Assembly: GCF_024347575.1 (NCBI RefSeq)
Contig: NZ_AP025504.1
Coordinates: 1,302,001 to 1,366,000 of the forward strand
Reading direction: 5' to 3'
Source: Vibrio pelagius
GTDB taxonomy: Bacteria > Pseudomonadota > Gammaproteobacteria > Enterobacterales > Vibrionaceae
Length of the DNA: 64,000 nucleotides
Part shown: one piece after another, positions 17,225-26,455 of the stretch
Layout of the letters: the number at the start of each line of letters is the position of its first letter
Numbering within the stretch: position 1 is the first letter of the stretch
Notes under the pieces: generated by a model
What the model was told of the DNA's origin: nothing
The model's database searches: none
What the model saw: only the letters and a program-made list of their open reading frames with translations
Position numbers and translations under genes: made by a program

Positions 17225-18178
17225 ATGTTTAAACCCATTGCTGCCGCTGCCTTTCTGATTGCGCTATGTGTTGCTTCTTTGATGATCGGTGTCGCTGAAA
17301 TCAGCTTTAGTGATTTTTTCAACGGAAATGACCACGCTAACTCTATTTATGTCGTAAGCCGAATTCCTCGTTTACTCGCTATTGTCCTCGCTGGTGCCGG
17401 ATTGAGTGTCTCTGGCCTGATCATGCAGCAGATCGTGCAAAATAAATTTGCTGCACCATCGACTATGGGCACCATTGATTGTGCGATGCTTGGCTATATT
17501 GTCGGTTTAGTTTTCTTGGGCAGCGCAGCGCAATGGCACTATTTGGGGTTCATTTTCACGTTCGCTGTTCTGGGCACTATGTTGTTGGTGCGTTTTTTAC
17601 AGCACCTGAAGTTTAAAAACGCGGTTTTGGTGCCGTTGATCGGCATCATGTATGGCAATGTTGTTTCGTCTCTTACCACCTTCATTGCATACAAATACGA
17701 TCTTGTACAAACGATGTCTGCGTGGACGATGGCGAACTTTGCCACTGTGCTACAGGGTACTTACGAGATCTTATACCTCGCAGTCCCGGCTTGTATTTTG
17801 GCGTACATTTTTGCAAGTCAATTCAGTGCCGCCAGTATCGGTGAAAGCTTCGCCCGCAATATCGGTTTAAACTACCAAAAAATTGTCGCAATTGGCGTTG
17901 CGTTAGTGGCAGTTTGTGCCTCGTCGGTTGTGATGATCGTCGGCGTTATCCCTTTCTTAGGACTCATTGTGCCGAACATTGTCTCTTTGATGATGGGCGA
18001 CAACATGAAGAAGATCTTGCCTTGGACCGCGTATTGGGGCGTGATTCTGGTATTAGCGTGTGACTTGCTCGCAAGGGTGATCATTTTCCCTTTTGAAATT
18101 CCGATCTCTATGGTTATCAGCATCTTCGGAGGCTTGATCTTTATTTATCTAATTTTGAGAGACAAGTCCAATGCGTGA
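17225..18178 (+). CDS. vctD: Catechol-siderophore ABC transporter permease 1
   Basis: FecCD-family inner-membrane permease, 317 residues with about 8-10 hydrophobic segments; it forms a heterodimer with vctG. The PRLLAIVLAGAGLSVSGLIMQ segment near the N-terminus and the VGVIPFLGLIVPNIV coupling region are typical. It overlaps vctG by eight bases, showing translational coupling. Family certain; the Vct name rests on gene order and context. Confidence 0.85.
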   Translation: MFKPIAAAAFLIALCVASLMIGVAEISFSDFFNGNDHANSIYVVSRIPRLLAIVLAGAGLSVSGLIMQQIVQNKFAAPSTMGTIDCAMLGYIVGLVFLGSAAQWHYLGFIFTFAVLGTMLLVRFLQHLKFKNAVLVPLIGIMYGNVVSSLTTFIAYKYDLVQTMSAWTMANFATVLQGTYEILYLAVPACILAYIFASQFSAASIGESFARNIGLNYQKIVAIGVALVAVCASSVVMIVGVIPFLGLIVPNIVSLMMGDNMKKILPWTAYWGVILVLACDLLARVIIFPFEIPISMVISIFGGLIFIYLILRDKSNA

Positions 18179-19121
18179 TTCTATTAAAATGGCTCTATTA
18201 GCCGTTGTCTGTATCTCGATGATCGGGGTGTTTATCGGGCAGGGGTTAACATGGGATAACTACGAGTTTTTTCTAAAGTTACGTACACCAAAGATCTTGT
18301 CAATCGTGTTGGCTGCGATTGCCATTTCAACGTCTTCTTTGGTTTTTCAAACCATCACCAATAATCGCATTCTGACGCCGTCGATTCTGGGCTTCGATAG
18401 CCTGTATATGTTAGTGCAAGTATCGTTGTTGTTTGTATTTGGCAGCCTGAGTTTTTGGGTGGTTGACGCCGTTGCGAACTTTACACTTTCCGTGTGCATC
18501 ATGGTTCTCTTCTCATTTGGTTTGTTCCATTTCTACTTCAAAAGTAAGCGCAACAATGTCTTCACGCTGCTTTTAATCGGCATTGTTTGCGGCAGCGTGT
18601 TCGGTAGCTTATCGAACTTCCTAGGAATGCTTATCGATCCGAATGAATTTGCGGTACTACAAAATGTAATGTTTGCGAGCTTTAACAATGTGAAGGGGGA
18701 GCTGGTTTACTTAAGTATCCTACCTCTGGGCGCGTGTTTGCTGACGCTATGGTGGATGGCTCCAAAGCTTGACGTGTTATGGCTTGGCGTTGATAACGCA
18801 ACCAGTTTAGGCGTGGATACCAAGCGCTTAACACAATACGTCTTGGTCGTAGTGTCGATTATGGTCGCCGTTTCTACAGCGTTAGTTGGTCCTGTTTTAT
18901 TCTTTGGGTTGATTACCGTGAGTTTGGCTCGTCAGATGTTTAAGTCTTATCAACATCGTGTGCTCATTGTTGCGAGTAGCTTGCTCGCGGTTGCGCTGCT
19001 GGTGTCAGGGCAATGGTTCGTAGAAAAAGTGATGAGCTTTGGAACCACGGTCAGCGTTATTATCAACCTAGTGGGTGGTTTGTATTTTATGTTCTTGTTG
19101 TTACGCACCAGAATTCAATAA
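18171..19121 (+). CDS. vctG: Catechol-siderophore ABC transporter permease 2
   Basis: Second FecCD-family permease of the same transporter, 316 residues, multi-pass in the inner membrane. It carries the N-terminal RTPKILSIVLAAIAIS segment and the cytoplasmic loop VGPVLFFGLITVSLARQ that would contact the ATPase. Its start lies inside vctD and the ATPase gene follows 12 bases later. It is more divergent from generic FecD proteins than vctD, as expected of the FatC/YclO branch. Confidence 0.85.
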   Translation: MRDSIKMALLAVVCISMIGVFIGQGLTWDNYEFFLKLRTPKILSIVLAAIAISTSSLVFQTITNNRILTPSILGFDSLYMLVQVSLLFVFGSLSFWVVDAVANFTLSVCIMVLFSFGLFHFYFKSKRNNVFTLLLIGIVCGSVFGSLSNFLGMLIDPNEFAVLQNVMFASFNNVKGELVYLSILPLGACLLTLWWMAPKLDVLWLGVDNATSLGVDTKRLTQYVLVVVSIMVAVSTALVGPVLFFGLITVSLARQMFKSYQHRVLIVASSLLAVALLVSGQWFVEKVMSFGTTVSVIINLVGGLYFMFLLLRTRIQ

Positions 19122-19133
19122 AGGTAGTGAGAA

Positions 19134-19898
19134 GTGATTAAGTTAACAGGATTAAGTAAGAAGTATGGCAAGACAACCGTTGTTGATGAGGCTAGCGCTC
19201 TATTCCCGAAAGGGGAGGTGACTTCCATTATTGGCCCCAATGGTGCGGGTAAAAGTACGCTACTTTCAATGGCGAGTCGCCTTACAGATAGTGATGCGGG
19301 TGAAGTTCTGATTGGCGACAAACTCCTTGCCGAGTGGGATACCAAAGAACTTGCAAAGCACCTGGCGGTATTGAGACAGTCGAACAACATCAATATGCGC
19401 TTTACTGTGCGTGAACTTGTCAGCTTTGGACGTTTCCCTCATTCTCAAGGCAGAATGCAAGACAATGATCATAAGGTGGTGGATACAGCCCTGAAACACT
19501 TGGGCATTACTGATATCCAAGATAAATATCTCGATCAATTGAGTGGTGGTCAGCGTCAAATGGCGTTTATCGCTATGGTCGTCGCACAAGACACAGACTA
19601 CGTTTTTCTTGATGAGCCGCTTAATAATTTAGATATCAAGCACTCGGTCGAAATCATGCAGACCCTGCGCCGTTTAGCTCATGAGTTTAATAAAGCGGTG
19701 GTGATTGTTATTCACGACATTAACTTTGCTTCGAGTTACTCAGATAACATTGTTGCGATGAAGCGTGGACAAGTGATCAAAGCTGGCAAAGTGGATGAGG
19801 TTATTGACAAGGAAATTATGGAGTCAATTTATGAAATTCCATTTGAAATCCGCGAATTTGATGGTGTGAAGATCTGTATGTACTACTCAGGCCGATAA
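19134..19898 (+). CDS. vctC: Catechol-siderophore ABC transporter ATPase
   Basis: Cytoplasmic ATP-binding subunit, 254 residues, powering vctD/vctG. Walker A GPNGAGKST, signature LSGGQRQ and Walker B DYVFLDEPLNNLD are all intact. It starts with GTG, preceded by AAGGTAGTGAGA. It is the last gene of the operon, with a terminator 35 bases later. It is also the only iron-siderophore ATPase in the window, which matters because the FhuB locus at 58 kb has none. Confidence 0.88.
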   Translation: MIKLTGLSKKYGKTTVVDEASALFPKGEVTSIIGPNGAGKSTLLSMASRLTDSDAGEVLIGDKLLAEWDTKELAKHLAVLRQSNNINMRFTVRELVSFGRFPHSQGRMQDNDHKVVDTALKHLGITDIQDKYLDQLSGGQRQMAFIAMVVAQDTDYVFLDEPLNNLDIKHSVEIMQTLRRLAHEFNKAVVIVIHDINFASSYSDNIVAMKRGQVIKAGKVDEVIDKEIMESIYEIPFEIREFDGVKICMYYSGR

Positions 19899-19933
19899 CA
19901 GCATCGATCAAACGATTCAGCAATAAGATAGAG

Positions 19934-19962
19934 AAAGAGCGCCAGTGATAGGCGCTCTTTTT
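19934..19962 (+). terminator. Intrinsic terminator of vctPDGC
   Basis: Stem AAAGAGCGCC/GGCGCTCTTT, loop AGTGATA, T-rich tail. Confidence 0.92.
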
Positions 19963-20131
19963 GTTTAATATGGCCCTGGTATCAATAAATCTATAGTTCT
20001 GTAAATCGATGACTGGGAAATTGTTCTTTCGGCGGTTTGCAATTTTGAGGTTGACGCGTTTTAATGGATTGGATCTAGAGCGAAATGACAGTTTTTCACT
20101 TTTAGAATGAGTCGGTTATGCAAAATACAGG

Positions 20132-21124
20132 ATGGTTTTAAGAAGACTAATGGACTTAAAGAAGTTTGATCAATTTTTAGAATTGTTAGATACCGAAGAC
20201 CGAGTCATTATTCAGGCTCATGATTTCCCTGATCATGACGCGATCGCGTCTGCCTATGCTATGGCTTATTTGCTTAGCCAAAAAGGATTTAAGCCTTTTC
20301 TTTCATACCAGGGGTTTATCGACCGAGTTTCACTGCACAACCTGATTGGTTGGTTAGATATTCCAATCGTAAAGTCGCACCAACTAGATTTAAAGCCTAG
20401 TGACAAAATTATTGTGATTGACGGTTGTATCGGCGAAGAGAATGTCACGGACCTACCTGGCTTAGAAGTAGCGGTGATTGATCATCACGATGTGAAAGTG
20501 CCGAGTTACGTTTGGTATTCAGATGTACGCACTGAGTGTAGTTCGACGGCAACGATTATGGTGGACTACTTTAATTACTATAAGATGCCTATTCCTAAGA
20601 AAATTGCTACTGCGTTACTGGTGGGGTTGACGTTTGACACGGGGAGTTTCACCCAGTCGATAGGTGAGGCGGATATCAAGGCGCTGTTCCAACTTCAGAG
20701 ACGCGCTGATATGGTGACTGTAAACGGTATTTGCCGAAACCAAATTGAGTATCAAGAACTGGAATACTTTGATTCTATGTTGGCCTCAATGAAGCGCGAC
20801 AAAAATAGCGCGTTCGCTACATTACCGGAAGGATGTCCTGAAAATATGCTTGGAGTTCTTGGTGATTTTCTCCTAACAGTCGATGAGATTGATGTCGTGG
20901 TGCTGAGCGCGAGATCTTATCAAAGGACTTATGTTTCTCTTAGGTCTGAATGTCAGGACAATGATGTTGCTGAAGTCGTACGAAGCGCGCTTAACGATAG
21001 TGGTATTGGTTTTGGAGGAGGGCATCCACACATGGCGGGTGGTGTTATTAATCGTCGGTTTAGTATCCCTGATGAGCTTGCTTATCTTTACAACTTGATC
21101 CGTCCAAATCTAAACCTAGCATAA
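20132..21124 (+). CDS. DHH-family phosphoesterase (NrnA-like)
   Basis: Cytosolic metal-dependent phosphoesterase of 330 residues. The N-terminal DHH domain has HDFPDHDAIAS (residues 30-40), a conserved Asp near 97, and VIDHHD (115-120), all Mn2+ ligands. The C-terminal DHHA1 domain carries the substrate glycine motif GFGGGHPHMAGGV. NrnA-type members degrade oligoribonucleotides or pAp and some act on cyclic dinucleotides; the sequence alone does not say which. A second ATG at 20150 is equally possible as start. It stands alone between vctC and a convergent MATE gene. Confidence 0.85.
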   Translation: MVLRRLMDLKKFDQFLELLDTEDRVIIQAHDFPDHDAIASAYAMAYLLSQKGFKPFLSYQGFIDRVSLHNLIGWLDIPIVKSHQLDLKPSDKIIVIDGCIGEENVTDLPGLEVAVIDHHDVKVPSYVWYSDVRTECSSTATIMVDYFNYYKMPIPKKIATALLVGLTFDTGSFTQSIGEADIKALFQLQRRADMVTVNGICRNQIEYQELEYFDSMLASMKRDKNSAFATLPEGCPENMLGVLGDFLLTVDEIDVVVLSARSYQRTYVSLRSECQDNDVAEVVRSALNDSGIGFGGGHPHMAGGVINRRFSIPDELAYLYNLIRPNLNLA

Positions 21125-21130
21125 ACGACA

Positions 21131-21166
21131 TGCCCTATCATTGTGTGATAGGGCAGGACGGTCTTT
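21131..21166. terminator. Terminator between convergent DHH and MATE genes
   Basis: Perfect stem TGCCCTATCA/TGATAGGGCA, loop TTGTG, with a T-run about ten bases downstream on the + strand. Confidence 0.7.
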
Positions 21167-21168
21167 TT

Positions 21169-22527
21169 CTAGTCGTACATCAACTCTTTCGCTTTTTCTT
21201 CATCAAATTCATTCAGTGATTTTCTCGCCAAGTGTCTAAACGGCAGTGCTTTAACGATCTCTTCAAAAGGTTGAATAGCAAACGCCCAAAATATCGAACC
21301 ATCAAAGCCAACTATGATCAGTGCGCATAATGGTATCGATATGATCCACTGGCCTGTGAAGTTGATTTTGAATACTGCTGTGGTCTTACCTAGTGCTCTT
21401 AACACGTGGCCATGAACGGTGTTGTAGCCACGTACGAAAGGCAAAAATATATAAAGTGGGGCTATCACAGTCAAAGCATCATAAGTCGCGCTGTCTAAAT
21501 CGGGGTAGATGTCGCCAATAAAGAGACTCAAAGCGACAAAAAAGAGCATCGATAGAATAGAGATGATCACAGCGATATCGATACTCACGTCAACGTTCTT
21601 TCTGAGATCTGCCATCTGTTTAGAACCAATGGCTTGGCTAATGGTGATAGCAGATGAGTGCGCCCAAGCAGTGATAAATTGCGTACCTGCTCGTATCCAC
21701 GGCATCACCAAAGTAATCGCTACATAGGCATTGATATTCAGTTGCGTGTAGAGCAACTGATAAATGGTCGCGCCAATCGATAACATAGTGACATTCGCTG
21801 CGACTGGGAATATCTCTTTGAAGTGGTTGAGCACATTGCGGGAGAAGTTGGAACCAAACGCATTGAAAGATACTTCAACACAATTCTCGAAACGAATGCA
21901 TAAGTAGAGGTAAAGAGTACGAATGATGATCGCTACTAAGCTACCAATGGCGGCACCTTGAACGCCTAAGCCTTCAAAGTTCGACCAACCATGAATAAAG
22001 ATGTAGCTGACTAGAGCGTTGATTGGTAGCTCAATCAGATAACCTCTAAACGGCACTTTGGTCTTGCCCAAGCCGTTAAACAGCGCAATGATGACTTGCG
22101 TCACTGCGGTGAATAGAACAATGTACTTAGAAAAACTGAGGTAGATGGCAATTTCGCTGTGTAGAGACGTATCGTCTGTCAATGAGCTTATTAGCGAGTC
22201 GTCAAAAAAGGTTAGGGCCAAGAAAAAGAAAAAAGCTGCGCCAAAGTTTATCAGCATCCCCGCTAAAAAAGAGCGTGATAATGTTGCTTGAATACCAGAG
22301 CCTACGGCACGACTTAGTACCAACTGTGTACCGTTTGCCAGCGCCATTTGGATACCAAGTATAAATGCGATAACTGTCGTCGCAATTCCCATAGCAGCAA
22401 GAGAAACTTCACCGAGTGGCGATACCAGAAGTGTGTCAATCATCAGCATGGACTGCATCAACAGGGCGTTAAGCGCTAATGGCCAGGCAAGAGAAAGGTT
22501 CTTTTTGACGTAAGATTGAGAAAGCAC
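21169..22527 (-). CDS. MATE-family efflux transporter
   Basis: Inner-membrane exporter of about 452 residues with 12 predicted hydrophobic segments arranged as two MatE halves. MATE pumps use a Na+ or H+ gradient to expel drugs or metabolites. The GTG at 22527 (VLSQSYVKKNLSL) is preferred because an AGGT site precedes it; the 11 upstream residues need a TTG. A possible clue is its place between siderophore-uptake genes and the GntR regulator, but siderophore export is not shown. Confidence 0.85.
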   Translation of the reverse strand: MLSQSYVKKNLSLAWPLALNALLMQSMLMIDTLLVSPLGEVSLAAMGIATTVIAFILGIQMALANGTQLVLSRAVGSGIQATLSRSFLAGMLINFGAAFFFFLALTFFDDSLISSLTDDTSLHSEIAIYLSFSKYIVLFTAVTQVIIALFNGLGKTKVPFRGYLIELPINALVSYIFIHGWSNFEGLGVQGAAIGSLVAIIIRTLYLYLCIRFENCVEVSFNAFGSNFSRNVLNHFKEIFPVAANVTMLSIGATIYQLLYTQLNINAYVAITLVMPWIRAGTQFITAWAHSSAITISQAIGSKQMADLRKNVDVSIDIAVIISILSMLFFVALSLFIGDIYPDLDSATYDALTVIAPLYIFLPFVRGYNTVHGHVLRALGKTTAVFKINFTGQWIISIPLCALIIVGFDGSIFWAFAIQPFEEIVKALPFRHLARKSLNEFDEEKAKELMYD

Positions 22528-22616
22528 AGTAACCTCGTAAAGAGCAAACTCATGACACAAGTGATTTATATCATGAGTGTTTCAAACCGGATGTTTAGTG
22601 AGTGAAGTCGCTAGTG

Positions 22617-23348
22617 TTAAGCTATTGCTACTTGCCTTAAAGGTACTTTGGATAGTTTTTGATTATCATCGTTTAGTAAGCCGTGTGAGGCTAATCGGGC
22701 ACCTTCACTATTTCCAGACATAATAGAATCATAAATCGCCTTGTGCTCGGCTAAGCAGAAACGTCCGCCTTCTGCTGAATGATCAATAAACTGTCGGAAG
22801 ATCGCTGACAAAATATTGCCAAATGGAATATAAAATTGATTGCCTGTTGAGAGGAATATTGTTCGATGAAACAGGTGGTCGTTGACGGTCCAACTTCCGT
22901 AATCGAAACTCTCTGCCGCGAGCGTCATCTTTTGAAAGAGTATGGAAAGCTCTTTACGTTGTTCAACCGATGCATTCTTGGCTGCAAGTGCACAAGCTTC
23001 TGGCTCTATTGCTTTTCTAAGACCTAAGAATTGAGCCAGAAATGGCTTAGTGTCTTCAAGATCTTGAATCCAATCTAAGAGCTGCGGGTCTAAAAAATGC
23101 CAATTAGAACGAGGCATGATACGAGTGCCAACTTTGGGTTTCGACTCGATCAGCCCTTTGGCCGATAACAGTTTCGTTGACTCTCTCAACGCAGTACGAC
23201 TTACACCAAAGATTTCACAAAGCTCCATTTCGCTGGGTAGCTTTTCTTCTTCTTTTAATTCACCAGATAAGATCTTGCGGGCGACTTGTCTTGCAACTTG
23301 GACATGAATGCGGCGGCTAGAATCTTCCACCAGTGTGAATACTGACAT
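22617..23348 (-). CDS. FadR-type GntR regulator, first paralogue
   Basis: DNA-binding regulator of about 243 residues: winged helix-turn-helix at about 10-75 (the MELCEIFGVSRTALRE recognition region) and an FCD ligand-binding domain at about 90-230 with Asp/His metal ligands (VNDHLFHR and later AEHKAIYD). FCD domains bind organic acids, so a sugar acid such as DEH or KDG is a natural effector. It is a close paralogue of the regulator at 24013. The ATG at 23348 follows AGGTGATGTAC and aligns with the paralogue. Being inside the alginate cluster makes it a candidate repressor at the TTGTA-N-TACAA sites. Confidence 0.88.
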   Translation of the reverse strand: MSVFTLVEDSSRRIHVQVARQVARKILSGELKEEEKLPSEMELCEIFGVSRTALRESTKLLSAKGLIESKPKVGTRIMPRSNWHFLDPQLLDWIQDLEDTKPFLAQFLGLRKAIEPEACALAAKNASVEQRKELSILFQKMTLAAESFDYGSWTVNDHLFHRTIFLSTGNQFYIPFGNILSAIFRQFIDHSAEGGRFCLAEHKAIYDSIMSGNSEGARLASHGLLNDDNQKLSKVPLRQVAIA

Positions 23349-23829
23349 GTACATCACCTATATCAAAAGGGGCAAAGCCAGAATTAACTGGCTTTGGGGT
23401 ATCAGTGTTACGTCGTCAGTGTTAGGTAGGGTAATCAGGATAAGACGTGATAAAGAGAGTTAGCTCAACCAAATTCACCATTTCAATATACTGCTGACCA
23501 CCTGCGGTACTCAGTGTGAGTATTTAGACGTACCACTGCAAATTATCGAGATGCGATAGTCTCATCTCATTGATGGTCCATAAACGGAACCGACGTTGTT
23601 GTAAAATTATTGGCTGACTTTCAAGATAGGTATTGAGAAACCGTAGCAACGATCGATCATCATGAACGCTACTAGACGAAATTGACAATATGAAAAACCT
23701 GCCGCCCATTAATAATACAATAGCATCTTTTTGAATCAAGCTGTACGGTGCCAAAATCGACTACGTGTGGCATTAATTAAAAAAAAGAGTCCATATATGT
23801 GATATTAGTCATACAAATAATCTCTTAAA

Positions 23830-23849
23830 TGCAAGTGAGAATTATTATA
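23830..23849. promoter_or_regulatory. Fur-box-like sequence between the two GntR genes
   Basis: The - strand reads ATAATAATTCTCACTTGC, the same 18 bases as the right half of the vctP Fur box. No iron gene is adjacent. The surrounding gap (23349-24012) otherwise holds only the regulators' promoters and a repeat-like AAATAATACAT at 23982-23992. Confidence 0.45.
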
Positions 23850-24012
23850 GGTGAGTAAATGGACTCGAGTTGAGTATCGAGTTTACCCATTTCAGTTTAT
23901 ACCATTTATTTTGGTTAAATCTGTGGCGGAGCGCAGCAACGATATTTGGTAGTTGAATACATAAGTGATATAGTAGGGATTAAATAATACATAAATAACA
24001 ACAAGTGAACAT

Positions 24013-24732
24013 ATGGTCGGAACATTCAATTCAATCGCAGGGTCAAAGCGTAGCCTACACGTGCAAGTTGCTCGTGAAATTGCTCGTAGTATTTTGTCTG
24101 GTCAGTTAGCTCAAGGTTCTATTATCCCTGGTGAGATGGCGCTTTGTGAGCAATTTGGTATTAGTCGTACAGCACTGCGGGAAGCGGTAAAATTGCTGAC
24201 ATCTAAAGGTCTTTTAGAGTCTCGCCCAAAAGTGGGTACTCGTGTTGTTGATCGCGCGTACTGGAACTTCCTAGACCCTCAACTCATTGGTTGGATGGAC
24301 GGTCTAGCAGATACTGACGAATTTTGTTTCCAGTTTTTAGGCTTGCGTCGTGCGATAGAGCCTGAAGCTTGCGCACTGGCTGCGAAGAACGCGTCAGCTG
24401 AACAGCGCATTGAGCTTTCGGAAACATTCCAAGAGATGGTCGAAGTGTCTGAAGCTGAAGTTTTCGACCAAGAGCGTTGGACAGATGTCGATATGCGATT
24501 CCATAGCCTGATCTTTAACGCAACAGGTAATGATTTCTATCTTCCATTCGGCAATATCTTAACAACGATGTTTGTTAACTTTATTGTCCACTCTTCGGAA
24601 GAGGGTAGCACTTGTATCAATGAACACCGTCAGATCTACGATGCGATCATGGCTGGTAACAGTGAAAAAGCACGTGCTGCTTCTGCAAATCATCTACAAG
24701 AGTCGAAACACAGGTTGCCAGCAGCGAGTTAA
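24013..24732 (+). CDS. FadR-type GntR regulator, second paralogue
   Basis: 239 residues: HTH (MALCEQFGISRTALREAVKLL, about 42-62) and FCD domain with metal ligands in VDMRFHSLIF, INEHRQIYD and ANHLQES. Very similar to the regulator at 22617 through both domains. It is transcribed divergently from that regulator and converges with the porin gene. The upstream AAATAATACAT resembles a half-degenerate cluster operator and lies 21-31 bases before the ATG, suggesting autoregulation. Which of the two regulators controls which promoter cannot be told from sequence. Confidence 0.88.
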   Translation: MVGTFNSIAGSKRSLHVQVAREIARSILSGQLAQGSIIPGEMALCEQFGISRTALREAVKLLTSKGLLESRPKVGTRVVDRAYWNFLDPQLIGWMDGLADTDEFCFQFLGLRRAIEPEACALAAKNASAEQRIELSETFQEMVEVSEAEVFDQERWTDVDMRFHSLIFNATGNDFYLPFGNILTTMFVNFIVHSSEEGSTCINEHRQIYDAIMAGNSEKARAASANHLQESKHRLPAAS

Positions 24733-24762
24733 GCTTCGTTCCCCACCTAATTAAATACAAAT

Positions 24763-24809
24763 AACAGAGCCAGCATACAATGAATTTTATTCATAATGCT
24801 GGCTCTGTT
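24763..24809. terminator. Bidirectional terminator between GntR and porin genes
   Basis: A 14-bp perfect stem begins AACAGAGCCAGCAT and closes with its complement at 24796-24809, then a T-run. The 19-base loop can form a further short stem. Confidence 0.9.
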
Positions 24810-24851
24810 TTTTTGTTTCAAGCTTTATATAGGTGACAAGCTTCGGACAAA

Positions 24852-25526
24852 TTAGAAGCTGTAGCTAACACCAACGCGGCTACGTAGCTGGCGGTCGCTG
24901 CCGTCTTGTACGTTACCGAATTCTACATACGGACGCCAATTCCAGTCAGCCTCTTTGTAACCGACTTTGATGTTGTAGTCCCATTCGTAGTCTGCCCCGC
25001 CGCCAGCGGTCCATTTATTATTGGCAAAATCTTCTGCGTAGTTTGCTTCAAAGCCAAACTGGAACGCATTCCAGTTGTAATCTAGGTTACCGGTGATTTT
25101 ACTACGGTTGAGATTCTCTTTTAAGGAATCAGATGTGTAGTCGCGGAACTCATGACGGTAGCGTAGCTTCGCCTTCAAACCCGAATCGAACGAGTATTGA
25201 ACACGAACTTGAGGTTTATAAGTGATGCTTTCAGAACCAAAAGTTACTGGCATACTTGGTTGGATCATCCATTGATCATTCAATTTGATTTGGTAGCCGT
25301 ATTCAAACTCATTGTCAGCAGCTTCCCAGTCTGAGAATGGCTTCCCTTTTTGCTTCATTTCAGCGCCGAAGAAGTGGTTGTCTACTGAACCACTCATTTT
25401 GATGCGGCTCGCCCACTCTTCTGAACCGTGCTTGTACTCTTGACGAGCATCTAATGAAGCAGCTGAAAGGCTGCCAGCAAAAAGAGTTGCTGTAATCGCT
25501 AAAGCAATTTTATTTTTAGAAATCAT
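24852..25526 (-). CDS. KdgM-family oligouronate outer-membrane porin (KdgN-like)
   Basis: Monomeric outer-membrane beta-barrel of 224 residues: signal peptide ending at SLSA near residue 22, then amphipathic strands with alternating aromatic residues and a C-terminal SYSF that suits BAM targeting. KdgM proteins admit oligogalacturonates; KdgN in V. splendidus does the same for alginate oligomers. The position between alginate regulator and symporter supports the alginate role. A degenerate operator (TTGTATTATTT on the - strand, 25599-25609) lies 73-83 bases upstream and a CRP-like site lies at 25640. Substrate is inferred from context. Confidence 0.88.
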   Translation of the reverse strand: MISKNKIALAITATLFAGSLSAASLDARQEYKHGSEEWASRIKMSGSVDNHFFGAEMKQKGKPFSDWEAADNEFEYGYQIKLNDQWMIQPSMPVTFGSESITYKPQVRVQYSFDSGLKAKLRYRHEFRDYTSDSLKENLNRSKITGNLDYNWNAFQFGFEANYAEDFANNKWTAGGGADYEWDYNIKVGYKEADWNWRPYVEFGNVQDGSDRQLRSRVGVSYSF

Positions 25527-25598
25527 AATGTTGTTCCACTTAATTCAAGTTGTCATGGGGGGATTCACCCACCGTAGGGGACTTATAGCTTGGGTTTA

Positions 25599-25609
25599 AA
25601 ATAATACAA
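25599..25609 (-). promoter_or_regulatory. Degenerate operator TTGTATTATTT before the porin gene
   Basis: Matches the TTGTATTACTT copy before the first PL17 gene at 10 of 11 bases and has the same spacing to the start codon. Confidence 0.45.
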
Positions 25610-25639
25610 ATATGCTATCTCATTATTTTCAATGTGATC

Positions 25640-25655
25640 TGTGAATTAGATCAAC
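25640..25655. promoter_or_regulatory. CRP-like site TGTGA-N6-TCAAC
   Basis: About 115-130 bases before the porin start; good left half and a weaker right half. Confidence 0.45.
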
Positions 25656-25821
25656 TTGTGATGACAAAATGGGCGGTAACAAACCGTTACACTCTGAAAT
25701 AAATATGCTAAGCATCTGTTTTATAGGGTGTTGGTGAGTTTGCCAGAAGTTTAATTGGCAAATAGATATTTAAGAATTGTGCGTTCAATCATGGAAATTA
25801 GAATAACCGCTTTATTTTTAT

Positions 25822-25832
25822 TTGTAATACAT
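25822..25832 (+). promoter_or_regulatory. Operator-like TTGTA-A-TACAT in the gene-free kilobase
   Basis: One change from the perfect repeat, but far from both flanking start codons. It sits just before TAATAT (25833-25838), so it could control the candidate small RNA downstream. Confidence 0.4.
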
Positions 25833-25844
25833 TAATATTATTAC

Positions 25845-26067
25845 AGCTGACGCGGAGAAGCATTTGGCAACGGTATGTTGTAGTTTGATTGATTCGCTTT
25901 GGCTATCGGATCTTAGGCATTGATTGAAATGCCTTACACCGGTATTTCAATTCTTGCTCCCAACTATACTAATGACGACTTCTGTTGAACTTTGTTGATA
26001 TAGAAGAAGGTGGTGGCAATGCTGCCTTTGCGCCCATGTTGATACAGGCTACATGGGCGTTTTTTTT
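25845..26067 (+). ncRNA. Candidate small RNA
   Basis: No credible gene lies between the porin and symporter, yet there is a strong intrinsic terminator at 26031-26067 and a second hairpin at 25923-25951 (ATTGAAAT/ATTTCAAT with added GC pairs). The 5' end is guessed: a possible -10 is at 25833, and another is TATACT at 25965, which would give a shorter RNA of about 90 bases. I do not recognise a known Vibrio RNA. Confidence 0.4.
26031..26067 (+). terminator. Strong stand-alone intrinsic terminator
   Basis: Perfect stem CGCCCATGT/ACATGGGCG with an 11-base loop and eight T. No gene ends before it on the + strand. Confidence 0.88.
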
Positions 26068-26155
26068 GCTTAATTGAACCCCCTAATTAAGCTAAACACT
26101 CCTTAAGTCTTCGTTTTTCAGCTCGTGTATTAAGAAACATCCAGGTGTCAATTGG

Positions 26156-26177
26156 ATACTAATAGACTTATTAGTAT
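26156..26177. other. Perfect inverted repeat ATACTAATA-GACT-TATTAGTAT
   Basis: 9-bp arms and a 4-base spacer, about 350 bases before the symporter start, with no T-run. It could be a regulator site. Confidence 0.4.
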
Positions 26178-26455
26178 TACTTAATCTTGGTCATTATGAG
26201 TGGCAGGTTCCTAATGTAATGAATCGATTAGACCGTTTTAGATGAGTAATCTTACTTGATATTTCAAATTCGAATATTGGCTTTCAAGTATGATATCGAT
26301 ATTTTATATGATTTATCTGTGAAGATTCACAATTTTTATCTTCAATTGACATCTGAAAAGCTTTTATTTTCTCTATCGTCTGATGAATTTGAGCTCGATC
26401 ACTCAACACGTGTTTACTTGTCCAAATTTAAGATTTGAATCACGCATTTGAAGTA

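Noticed and set aside
23524..23754. 76-residue frame on the - strand between the GntR genes
   Set aside because: It needs a TTG start and has no ribosome-binding site, and the composition is not protein-like enough.
26256..26438. 60-residue frame upstream of the second symporter
   Set aside because: AT-rich region, no ribosome-binding site, next to operator and promoter signals.
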